A stretch of 19,325 bases of DNA, taken from positions 1-19,325 of the forward strand of contig JAXITR010000038.1 in NCBI GenBank assembly GCA_034679985.1. Direction: 5' to 3'. A program made the translations under genes and the position numbers. Positions 7,918 to 14,837 of this stretch are shown here, one piece after another. The stretch is from CAMDTE01 sp034679985 (GTDB taxonomy: Bacteria > Bacteroidota > Bacteroidia > Flavobacteriales > Schleiferiaceae). The notes beneath the pieces were generated by a model, which saw only the letters and a list, made by a program, of their open reading frames with translations, made no database searches and was not told where the DNA came from. Every line of letters begins with the position of its first letter. The first letter of the stretch is position 1.

Positions 7918-8798
7918 GACACAATCCATTTCAAGGGACCGGATTGGCCCTGGTGACTCCCTTTGCAGCCGACGGATCCCTGGATCGTAAGGCGTTGGCA
8001 CGCTTGGTAAACCACTCCATTGACGGAGGTGTGGACTTTTTGGTGGCCTTGGGGACCACCGGCGAAACCGCAACCCTTACCTCCGACGAGAAAAAGCAAG
8101 TTTTGGAGACCGTTGCGGAATCCAACAACGGGCGCATTCCTTTGGTGGTGGGCGTTGGAGGCAACAACACCTCTGCCGTTTGCGCGCAGTTGGAAGCAGG
8201 ATTACCGAGTGGCTACACCGGAGTACTCAGCGTTTCCCCGTACTACAACAAGCCTACCCAAGAAGGAATTTACCAGCACTACAAAGCGGTATGCGGCAGC
8301 ACCAATGCTCCCGTCATCTTGTACAACGTACCCGGTCGTACCGGTTCCAACGTAGTAGCAAACACCGTGTTGCGTGTGGCCCAAGACTGCCCCAACGCCG
8401 TGGCCATGAAAGAGGCCAGTGGAAATTTGGAGCAAGCCATGGCCATCATTCAGTCTGCCCCGGCCGGTTTTGATGTCCTTTCTGGCGACGACAACCTCAC
8501 CCTGCCTTTGTTGGCCAGCGGAGCAAAAGGCGTCATCAGCGTCAGCGGCCAGGCCTACCCACGGTTGTTCAGTGGAATGGTTCGGGACGCCCGATCCGGT
8601 CGAATGGAAGATGCGCAACGTGCTCATTACGATTTATTTACCTTCACTCAGTTGCTCTTTGCGGAAGGAAATCCCGGTGGGATTAAAGCGGCCTTAGCGC
8701 ATTTGGGCTTGTGCGAAAACGTTCTTCGTTTGCCGTTGGTTCCGGTGTCTGCTGAATTAAACGGGCAATTGCGCACTCGGGTGGCCCAACTCGCATGA
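7914..8798 (+). CDS. dapA: 4-hydroxy-tetrahydrodipicolinate synthase DapA
   Basis: DapA condenses pyruvate with aspartate semialdehyde, the first committed step of the diaminopimelate/lysine pathway that feeds peptidoglycan. The 294-residue TIM-barrel protein has GTTGE at 47-51 (Thr48-Thr49 for pyruvate binding), Tyr137 in VILYNVPGRTG, Arg142 for the carboxylate of the second substrate, and the Schiff-base Lys166 in VAMKEASGN. These correspond to Thr44-Thr45, Tyr133, Arg138 and Lys161 of the E. coli enzyme. Other members of the class I aldolase/NAL family share the scaffold, but the Arg in GRTG supports true DapA. The start overlaps the preceding DUF6913 gene and the stop overlaps the following glycosyltransferase gene, both as ATGA. 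Nothing irregular is visible. Confidence 0.96.
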   Translation: MRHNPFQGTGLALVTPFAADGSLDRKALARLVNHSIDGGVDFLVALGTTGETATLTSDEKKQVLETVAESNNGRIPLVVGVGGNNTSAVCAQLEAGLPSGYTGVLSVSPYYNKPTQEGIYQHYKAVCGSTNAPVILYNVPGRTGSNVVANTVLRVAQDCPNAVAMKEASGNLEQAMAIIQSAPAGFDVLSGDDNLTLPLLASGAKGVISVSGQAYPRLFSGMVRDARSGRMEDAQRAHYDLFTFTQLLFAEGNPGGIKAALAHLGLCENVLRLPLVPVSAELNGQLRTRVAQLA

Positions 8799-9844
8799 CG
8801 CCTTTGCGCCTGCTGTACGCTGTTCAAGGCACCGGGAACGGTCATGTTGCCCGGGCACAAGCCCTAGTTCCGCTCTTGCTGGCGCAACCCAATGTTCGCT
8901 TGGATTTGGTCGTGTCCGGCACTTTGGTGGACGTGGCCTTGCCCGTACCTCCTCGGGAGCGTTACGAAGGTTTCTCCTTTCGGTACGGAAAAAACGGGGG
9001 CATTGACTGGTTCCAAACATTTTGGGCTAATTCCTGGTGGAAACTCCTTCGTTCCATCCAAAAAGCACCCGTTGCGGAATACGATTTGGTGTTCAACGAT
9101 TTTGAGCCGGTAACCGCCTACGCCTGCAAGTGGCGCAACGTTCCCATCGTCGACGTCAGCCACCAAGCCGGCGTTCGGCATCCTCAAGCGGCCCGCCCCA
9201 AGCACCAGGACCCCTTGGCAGAATGGGTGTTGGCGAATTTTGCCCCCGCAAAACGCTGTTTGGGCTTTCATTTTGTGGCCCGGGGCACCAACTACCGAAC
9301 CCCCGTCATTCGCCCAGCCGTTCGCCAACTGAAGCGTGCTGTGGACGGCTCCGTATTGGCCTACTTGCCCGCTTATGCCCCGGAGGTACTGCTTACGGTT
9401 TTGGCGGGGTTGAGCCAACGTACTTGGCACGTTTTTGTGCGGCCGGGCACTGCGCTACCCCAAAACACTCCCGAACACGTGCATTGGCATTCCATTGATC
9501 AAGAAGCTTTTTTGGATCGACTGTCCCGGGCCAGCCACGTGCTGTGTTCCGCTGGATTTGAACTGCCGGCAGAAGCGCTTTTTTTGGGTGCTGCCGTGGC
9601 GGTTGTTCCGATTTCCGGCCAGTACGAACAGGCGTGCAATGCTGCAGAAGCCAAAAAATTGGGCGCACGCGTTTTGCGCAGTCTGCATCGGCCCAAAGAC
9701 CGCCTAAAATTGAGTGATTGGCTGGGAATGGAACGTGGACATCCCGTGTTTTTTCCGGACGAAACCGAAACTTTGGTGCAAGATTTGCTGCGACGGTTTC
9801 GGGAAAATCCACAACTGCCGGACTACGTCCGCGCCAAATCGTAA
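8795..9844 (+). CDS. GT-B glycosyltransferase (MurG/TIGR00661-like)
   Basis: The 349-residue protein looks like a soluble GT-B glycosyltransferase. The N-terminus LLYAVQGTGNGHVARAQAL is the glycine-rich first loop of MurG/UGT-type enzymes. The C-terminal half has CSAGFELPAEALFLGAAVAVVPISGQYEQ followed by ACNAAEAKKLGA, which matches the nucleotide-sugar site (G-x-E ... EA ... P ... EQ ... NA). The overall type fits the MJ1255-like group (TIGR00661), which is common in Bacteroidota but has no assigned donor or acceptor. There is no signal peptide or membrane helix. The start overlaps dapA as ATGA. Its TAA stop at 9842-9844 is also the start of a TAAGTTTG box in front of bamD. Membership in the fold is well supported; substrate and pathway (envelope glycan or lipid) are unknown. 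Confidence 0.85.
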   Translation: MTPLRLLYAVQGTGNGHVARAQALVPLLLAQPNVRLDLVVSGTLVDVALPVPPRERYEGFSFRYGKNGGIDWFQTFWANSWWKLLRSIQKAPVAEYDLVFNDFEPVTAYACKWRNVPIVDVSHQAGVRHPQAARPKHQDPLAEWVLANFAPAKRCLGFHFVARGTNYRTPVIRPAVRQLKRAVDGSVLAYLPAYAPEVLLTVLAGLSQRTWHVFVRPGTALPQNTPEHVHWHSIDQEAFLDRLSRASHVLCSAGFELPAEALFLGAAVAVVPISGQYEQACNAAEAKKLGARVLRSLHRPKDRLKLSDWLGMERGHPVFFPDETETLVQDLLRRFRENPQLPDYVRAKS

Positions 9845-9849
9845 GTTTG
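9842..9849 (+). promoter_or_regulatory. Candidate -7 element of bamD, overlapping the preceding stop codon
   Basis: TAAGTTTG fully matches TAnnTTTG, and its first three bases are the stop codon of the glycosyltransferase gene. Six bases (CGCTCC) separate it from the bamD ATG, so the transcript would be leaderless or nearly so. I see no TTG at the normal -33 distance; there is only an ACTG near 9814, so the promoter may be weak. Confidence 0.45.
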
Positions 9850-9855
9850 CGCTCC

Positions 9856-10656
9856 ATGAAAAGTATCCGTTCCGCTGTTGTTGCATTGGGTTTGCTGTTG
9901 GCTCTGACGTCCTGCGGTGACTACAATCAGGTTTTGAAGAGCACCGACAACGAGTTCAAATTGAACAAGGCCATTGAGTATTACAATGCAAAAAAATACA
10001 ACCAGGCCTTTGCACTATTGGACGAATTGCTGACCACGTATCGGGGTACCAGCAAGGCACAAGACGTTTACCTCTACTACTGCAAAACTTTGTACGCTCA
10101 GCGCGACTACATCTTGGCGCAGTACCACTACAAGCAATTTTCCAAAACCTTCCCTCGCCACCCAGAGGCCAACGAGGCCGCCTACATGAGTGCCTACTGC
10201 ATGTATTTGGATGCGCCGTCGAGTAGCCTGGATCCGGCACCCATATACAAGGCAATGGACGAATTGCAGTTGTTCATCAACACACACGCCCAGCATCCGC
10301 GCGTTCCCGAAGCGAACGAATGGATGGACGTTCTGCGGAGTCGATTGGAAACCAAGTCGTTCGAAATTGCCAAACAGTACCACCGAACCCAGCGTTACGC
10401 CGCTGCGGTGGTGGCTTTTTCCAATACGTTAGCCGAGTTCCCCGATGCTCCGTACCGAGAAGAAGCCTTGTACCTCAAGGCCGATGCCGCTTTCCGACTG
10501 GCGGAAAACAGCGTGGACGAAAAAAAGCCCCTGCGGATGAAGGAGGCCCAAACGGCGTGCCGCGAAGCCGGGTCTTTGTTTCCGGAAGGACGCTTTGCGA
10601 AGGAACTGCAGCGTATCCAAACCAAGATTGACGCGTATTTGCAAAAAAATTCGTAA
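9856..10656 (+). CDS. bamD: Outer membrane assembly lipoprotein BamD
   Basis: BamD is the essential lipoprotein partner of BamA in folding beta-barrel proteins into the outer membrane; it acts on the periplasmic face. The 266-residue product has a lipoprotein signal peptide (MKSIRSAVVALGLLLALTSC) with lipobox Leu17-Thr-Ser-Cys20. TPR-like helical repeats follow: KAIEYYNAKKYNQAFALLDELL, then AQYHYKQFSKTFPRHPEANEA, then AKQYHRTQRYAAAVVAFSNTL, ending with FAKELQRIQTKIDAYLQ. Order and length fit the YfiO/BamD family (about 240-280). The frame is open further upstream inside the glycosyltransferase gene, but only the ATG at 9856 gives the signal peptide. It lies 11 bases after the glycosyltransferase stop. 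The omega-like rpoZ gene follows after 27 bases. Confidence 0.94.
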   Translation: MKSIRSAVVALGLLLALTSCGDYNQVLKSTDNEFKLNKAIEYYNAKKYNQAFALLDELLTTYRGTSKAQDVYLYYCKTLYAQRDYILAQYHYKQFSKTFPRHPEANEAAYMSAYCMYLDAPSSSLDPAPIYKAMDELQLFINTHAQHPRVPEANEWMDVLRSRLETKSFEIAKQYHRTQRYAAAVVAFSNTLAEFPDAPYREEALYLKADAAFRLAENSVDEKKPLRMKEAQTACREAGSLFPEGRFAKELQRIQTKIDAYLQKNS

Positions 10657-10661
10657 TTTTG
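10628..10661 (+). promoter_or_regulatory. Candidate promoter of rpoZ, -7 box overlapping the bamD stop codon
   Basis: TAATTTTG at 10654-10661 matches TAnnTTTG, and its TAA is the bamD stop codon. A TTG at 10628-10630 lies 23 bases upstream, at the upper limit of the flavobacterial -33 to -7 spacing. The leader to the rpoZ ATG at 10684 would be about 15-17 bases. It would allow rpoZ-coaBC expression independent of bamD. Confidence 0.5.
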
Positions 10662-10683
10662 CAACCCTAATTGCAGTTTGGAA

Positions 10684-11016
10684 ATGGACCACAAGAAAAT
10701 CAACGCTCCCCGTACGACCATCACCCGCAACTTCAACGAGTTGGATGCCGCTACGGACAACTTGTACGAGGCAGTAGCCTTGATTTCCCGCCGTGCAGAG
10801 CAAATCAACGACGATTTGCGTGCCGAGTTGCAAGACAAATTGCAGGAATTTGCCACGCACGTGGAGTCTTTGGAGGAAGTATTTGAAAACAAAGAACAGA
10901 TCGAAGTATCCAAATTCTACGAAGCATTGCCCAAGCCGGTGAATATGGCTACTCAAGAGTGGTTGGAAGGCAAGGTATACTTCCGCTACCCCGAAATCGA
11001 GGGAGCAGCGGAATAA
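10684..11016 (+). CDS. rpoZ: RNA polymerase omega subunit, Bacteroidota type
   Basis: This 110-residue protein is the Bacteroidota form of the omega (Rpb6-like) subunit, which assists folding and assembly of the beta-prime subunit of RNA polymerase. It opens MDHKKINAPRTTITRNFNEL, followed by NLYEAVALISRRAEQIN, the conserved omega-type helix. The C-terminal tail contains EEVFENKEQIEVSKFYEALPKP and ends in GKVYFRYPEIEG, characteristic of the Bacteroidota branch. A TTG at 10678 would add two residues; the ATG at 10684 gives the standard N-terminus. Position between bamD and coaBC is common in Flavobacteriales and supports the call. Its stop and the coaBC start share one base (TAATG), so the two are likely translationally coupled. 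Family sequences outside Bacteroidota are more diverged, so many tools would call it hypothetical. Confidence 0.88.
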   Translation: MDHKKINAPRTTITRNFNELDAATDNLYEAVALISRRAEQINDDLRAELQDKLQEFATHVESLEEVFENKEQIEVSKFYEALPKPVNMATQEWLEGKVYFRYPEIEGAAE

Positions 11017-12235
11017 TGAATCCGATTCATGGGAAGCGCATTCTGCTGGGGGTTACCGGCAGCATCGCAGCCTACAAAACTCCGCATTTGGTGCGGTTGT
11101 TAAAAAAATCAGGCGCTGAGGTACGTGTTGCACTGACACGAGCCGGCGCCGATTTTGTTTCTCCTTTAACCCTTTCTACGCTTTCCGAACATCCGGTAGC
11201 TGTGGAATTTGTGGAGGGAGCTTCCGGTTCACTTTGGAATAACCACGTGGAGTGGGGGATGTGGGCGGATTTGATCCTGATCGCTCCAGCTTCCGCTAAC
11301 ACCCTCGCTCAAGCAGCACAAGGAGCGTGCGGTTCCTTCCTTTCGGCGGTTATCCTCAGCGCTAAATGCCCGGTGGTATGGGCGCCGGCCATGGACTTGG
11401 ACATGTACCGATATCCGGCTGTTCTTAACAACTTAAGCCGATTGGCGGATTTTGGACACGTCGTCCTACCCGCCGCCACCGGTTTTTTGGCCAGCGGCTT
11501 GGAAGGGCAAGGGCGCATGCCGGAACCTGAGGAATTGGTTCAACATGTGGCCCATTTTTATGCACAAAAAGGACCTGCTCGCGGCAAAAAAGTGTTGATT
11601 ACCCTAGGTCCGACGCACGAACCTTGGGATTCGGTGCGTTATTTGGGCAACCGAAGCAGTGGAAAAATGGGCAAGCGTTGGCAGAGGAGTGGGCATACCG
11701 CGGTGCAGAAGTGCTCGCCTTGGTAGGCCCCGGCGCTGAAGTGCCGTCCTTCCCTTCCATACGTACCATCAGAATCCAAACGGCCGAAGACCTATTCCAG
11801 GCTGTTCAGGAATATTTCCCCCAAGTAGACGCTGCTTTCTTCAGCGCTGCGGTTGCGGATTACCGCCCGGCGCGTCTGCTTCATGGCAAACACAAGAAAA
11901 ACGGTGCACCCGTCAGTTTAGACTTGGTGGAAAATTCGGATTCCTTGGCCTGGGCAGGAGCTCACAAAAAGCCAAACCAACGTGTGGTGGGCTTTGCCCT
12001 GGAGGAAGCCGGAGCCGTGGAACGGGGCAAAGAAAAAATGGAACGAAAGGGGTGCGATGCTCTCTTTTTCAACGAATTAGGACATCATAATGCCGGCATG
12101 GGGGCGGATGAAAATGGCGGCATTTGGCTGGATGAATCCGGCGCTACGCCCGTGGAACAACGTCCCAAACAGGCGTTGGCGCAGTGGATGGTGGAGCGGG
12201 CTTCATCCGATTGGAAGTGGAATCAACAAGACTAA
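11016..12235 (+). CDS. coaBC: Bifunctional CoaBC (coenzyme A biosynthesis), frameshifted in this sequence
   Basis: CoaBC joins cysteine to 4'-phosphopantothenate using CTP (CoaB) and decarboxylates the product with FMN (CoaC), giving 4'-phosphopantetheine. The CoaC part starts GKRILLGVTGSIAAYKT and has the VEWGMWADLILIAPASANT and PAMDLDMY motifs. The CoaB part starts GKKVLITLGPTHEPWDSVRYLGNRSSGKMG in the first frame. That frame then runs into noise and stops at 11724-11726. The proper continuation, QALAEEWAYRGAEVLALVGPG through AAVADYRP and ENSDSLAW, lies in the -1 frame and stops at 12233-12235. One extra base in the GGG at 11669-11671 would restore a 406-residue protein of normal length. 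The start ATG at 11016 overlaps the rpoZ stop (TAATG). The gene is normally essential, so a base-calling error is as likely as a real mutation. Confidence 0.9.
11667..11674 (+). other. Frameshift site in coaBC
   Basis: The sequence here reads ATGGGCAA. The upstream frame gives ATG-GGC-AAG and the downstream frame gives CAA at 11672. Inserting one G gives ATG-GGG-CAA, restoring the conserved CoaB stretch SSGKMG followed by QALAEEW. The lesion is therefore placed within the three-G run at 11669-11671 rather than in the five-A run before it. Confidence 0.8.
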
Positions 12236-12239
12236 GGAC

Positions 12240-13160
12240 ATGAGGCCAACCGCTCTTTTTGCCGCATTGGCATTTTTCGTTTTTGGGACGGTATCCGTGG
12301 CGGGGCAAGACCTTCAGTTGCAGGTGCGCGTGCAATCGCAAAACGTTCAAACCACCGATCGGTCGGTCTTTGAGGCAATGGAGCAGTCGCTTCAAGAATT
12401 TGCCAACAGCACCAAGTGGAGCACCCGCGAAACAGATTTTGTGGAACGTTTGCAAGGTTCTTTGGTGTTCAACATAACGGAATACAACCAAGCATCCGGA
12501 AACATGACCGGAACCTTGCAAATTAAGTTCAGTCGACCCGTATACAAATCAGATTATCAGAGCAATTTGCTTTTCTTTTTGGATCCGGACATTCAGGTGA
12601 CGTACGTGGAAAACAGCATCTTAGAGTTCTCCCCGCAGCGGCACAGTTCCAATCTGACCTCCATTGTTGCTTTTTACGCCTATCTATCCTTGGGTTTGGA
12701 GGCAGAATCCTTCCAAGCGGGTAGCGGAAAAGCTTTTTTTGACTTGGCCTCCAACGTGGTAGCCAATGCACAGAGCGCTAATGCAGGGCGCGGTTGGACC
12801 CGATTCGACGGCATCAAAAACCGATTTTGGCTGATTGAGGACCTACAGAACCCATCCAATGCTCCTTTTTTGGCCTCGTGGACGGACTACCACCGAAAAG
12901 GATTGGACAAGTTGTACAATCCGGAAACACAGCTAGCAGCTAAAGAGGCCATCAAGACAGCTGTAATGGCCTGGAAACCATTGTACAGCAAGCAGCCCAA
13001 CTTGTTTTTGCTTCAATGGGCCATCGACAGCAAGGCCGACGAATTGTTGAGTATTTTTTCCGGAGGTCCGTCGGTGCCTGTTACGGATTTAGTGGCCTTT
13101 TTGCAGCAGCTGGACGCTACAAACGCAAGTAAGTATTTAAACTTGGGCAAGCAGCGGTAG
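12240..13160 (+). CDS. DUF4835 family protein, probable T9SS-associated PorD
   Basis: The 306-residue protein begins with a signal peptide (MRPTALFAALAFFVFGTVSVAG, cleavage likely before Gln23) and is otherwise soluble, so it is periplasmic or outer-membrane-associated. The mature part contains LQVRVQSQNVQTTDRSVFEAMEQSLQEF, an early conserved block, then FNITEYNQASGNMTGTLQIKFSRPVY, and later GRGWTRFDGIKNRFWLIEDL, all typical of DUF4835. To my knowledge some annotations name this family PorD, a component linked to type IX secretion; its mechanism is not known to me. It lies 4 bases after coaBC and 18 before recN, the usual place in Flavobacteriales. The frame is open from 12090, but the ATG at 12240 gives the signal peptide. 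The secreted protease at 1704-3437 is a plausible client of the same export system. Confidence 0.85.
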   Translation: MRPTALFAALAFFVFGTVSVAGQDLQLQVRVQSQNVQTTDRSVFEAMEQSLQEFANSTKWSTRETDFVERLQGSLVFNITEYNQASGNMTGTLQIKFSRPVYKSDYQSNLLFFLDPDIQVTYVENSILEFSPQRHSSNLTSIVAFYAYLSLGLEAESFQAGSGKAFFDLASNVVANAQSANAGRGWTRFDGIKNRFWLIEDLQNPSNAPFLASWTDYHRKGLDKLYNPETQLAAKEAIKTAVMAWKPLYSKQPNLFLLQWAIDSKADELLSIFSGGPSVPVTDLVAFLQQLDATNASKYLNLGKQR

Positions 13161-13174
13161 ACGTACTACCTTAG
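13143..13174 (+). promoter_or_regulatory. Candidate promoter of recN
   Basis: TTG at 13143-13145 and TACCTTAG at 13167-13174 are separated by 21 bases, within the flavobacterial range. The -7 box has one mismatch to TAnnTTTG. Four bases (CAAG) separate it from the GTG start of recN, so the transcript would be leaderless or nearly so. The -33 part overlaps the end of the DUF4835 gene. Confidence 0.4.
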
Positions 13175-13178
13175 CAAG

Positions 13179-14837
13179 GTGATTGCTTCTCTACGGATAT
13201 CCAATTTTGCGTTAATCGACCGTTTGGAGGTGGATTGGCCCGTCGGTTTGACCGTCCTGACGGGCGAGACCGGTGCGGGAAAGAGTATTTTTCTAGGCGC
13301 TTTACAACTCGTGTTGGGCGGTCGTGCTGACTTATCGGTCCTGAAAGACACCAGCAAAAAGAGCGTGGTGGAGTTGGACGTGGAAGTAGAAGAATTTTGG
13401 CAGACCTGGTTTGAAGAACAAGGTTTGGATTACGCGCCGCTCACTACCATTCGTCGGGAGTTGGCGCCCGGAGGCAAATCCCGTGCATTCATCAACGACA
13501 CACCGGTAACTTTAGACGTTCTGAACGACTGGATGGGGCGTCGAATTGACGTTCACTCCCAACGCGAGACCGCATTTTTGACGCATCCGGATTTTTTGTT
13601 GGATTTGTTGGACGAACTAGGCACTCCAGCAGATCGAGTGGAATTGGTGCGCAACGCCTACCGGGAATGGTCGGCTGCCAAACGCGAGCAATCCGAAGCA
13701 ATAAATGCGCTTCAAGGTGCTCAAGATGTAGACTATTTACGTTTTCAATTCGACGAATTGGTTCAAGCCGGAGTGGGAGCGGGGATGTACGAATCCCTGC
13801 ACGAACAGCACCAGTTGTTGGCGAATGCTTCCGGATTGAAGTCGGCTTTGGACGCTCTTTTGATGAGTATTGAAGGCGAAGAGGGTGCCTCCGATTTACT
13901 GCTGCGCGCCGCCAAGGCCATCGACGCATCCGGCGATACCGGTTCTGAATCCCAAGAATGGTCCGCTCGTCTGCGGGCCTCCGTGGAAGAATTACGGGAC
14001 GTGGCGCGCGAAGCGGAGCGAAAGTGGAGTTCGGTAGAGGAAGATCCTCGGCTTTTGGAACAGCTGGAAACCCGGTTGGCCGTATGGCACCGATTGATGA
14101 GCAAGCACCGCTGTGCGCAGCCGTCTGAGTTGGTGGATTATCGGTTGCAATTGGAGGAACAATTGGAGGCCATTTCTGGAGCGCAGGGCAACTTGGAGCG
14201 CTTGGCCGCTCAGGTTTCCCGTGCGGAAGAGGCCTACCGGATGGCTGCAGATGCCGTTCACAGCGTGCGCCAAGAAATCGCATCGGGTGCGGCGAATCAA
14301 GTCTTGGCGCTTTTGCACGATCTCAATTTGCCCCATGCCCGTTTTGAAGTTCGCGTGGAACGGTCCAAGGTGGACTCCGAACGCGGCAATACCCTCGTAG
14401 AGCTTTGGTTTTCCGCCAATCCAGGAACGCCGCTGTTGGAAGTGCGAAAGTCCGCATCCGGTGGGGAACGCAGTCGCGTCATGTTGGCACTGAAAGCCGT
14501 TTTTGCTCAGGGAAAAGGGTTGAAAACAATCTTTTTTGACGAAATCGACACCGGGATTTCCGGGTCAACGGCATCCCACGTGGCGGCTATTTTCCGCAAA
14601 ATGGCCCAATCGCTACAAGTAGTCGTCATCACCCATTTACCTCAAGTTGCTGCTGCGGGAAGCACCAATTGGCGTATTGAAAAGGAAGTGTCCGACGGAA
14701 ATACGCAAACGCGCTTGCGCTTGTTGACTTCGGAGGAAAAAGTAGAAGAGGTGGCTCGGATGGTTTCTGGGGCCACCGTAACTCCAGCCGCATTGGAAAA
14801 TGCTCGGGAATTGATTTTCGTATCTTTGCAACCATGA
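13179..14837 (+). CDS. recN: DNA repair protein RecN
   Basis: RecN is an SMC-like ATPase that acts on double-strand breaks with RecA. The 552-residue protein is the family's normal length. Walker A is GETGAGKS at 29-36, after the typical opening SLRISNFALIDRLEVDW. The middle (about residues 150-380) is rich in Glu, Gln, Leu and Ala with coiled-coil character. The ABC signature is Ser427-Gly-Gly-Glu430 (ASGGERSRVMLALKAV) and Walker B ends in Asp454-Glu455 (TIFFDEIDTGISG), followed by the His switch in VVVITHLPQVAA. The start codon is GTG at 13179; the next candidate downstream would remove the Walker A strand, so GTG is well supported. The stop overlaps the fabI start as ATGA. Confidence 0.97.
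   Translation: MIASLRISNFALIDRLEVDWPVGLTVLTGETGAGKSIFLGALQLVLGGRADLSVLKDTSKKSVVELDVEVEEFWQTWFEEQGLDYAPLTTIRRELAPGGKSRAFINDTPVTLDVLNDWMGRRIDVHSQRETAFLTHPDFLLDLLDELGTPADRVELVRNAYREWSAAKREQSEAINALQGAQDVDYLRFQFDELVQAGVGAGMYESLHEQHQLLANASGLKSALDALLMSIEGEEGASDLLLRAAKAIDASGDTGSESQEWSARLRASVEELRDVAREAERKWSSVEEDPRLLEQLETRLAVWHRLMSKHRCAQPSELVDYRLQLEEQLEAISGAQGNLERLAAQVSRAEEAYRMAADAVHSVRQEIASGAANQVLALLHDLNLPHARFEVRVERSKVDSERGNTLVELWFSANPGTPLLEVRKSASGGERSRVMLALKAVFAQGKGLKTIFFDEIDTGISGSTASHVAAIFRKMAQSLQVVVITHLPQVAAAGSTNWRIEKEVSDGNTQTRLRLLTSEEKVEEVARMVSGATVTPAALENARELIFVSLQP
14821..14828 (+). promoter_or_regulatory. Candidate -7 element of fabI inside the recN 3' end
   Basis: TATCTTTG matches TAnnTTTG fully and ends five bases (CAACC) before the fabI ATG. 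The box lies inside the last recN codons. The nearest upstream TTG (14793-14795) is 25 bases away, somewhat too far, so support comes from the -7 box alone. Such a promoter would give fabI, an essential gene, its own near-leaderless transcript despite the ATGA overlap. Confidence 0.45.

Noticed and set aside
11661..11669. Programmed -1 frameshift on the five-A run in coaBC
   Set aside because: Slippage there would give SGKNGQ instead of the conserved SGKMG, no classical slippery heptamer is in frame, and no downstream stem-loop was noticed.
11624..12235. Independent coaB gene beginning at a TTG in the second frame
   Set aside because: The GPT and SSGKMG parts of CoaB are encoded in the other frame, so this open frame alone would lack the nucleotide-binding start. 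A frameshift is the better explanation.
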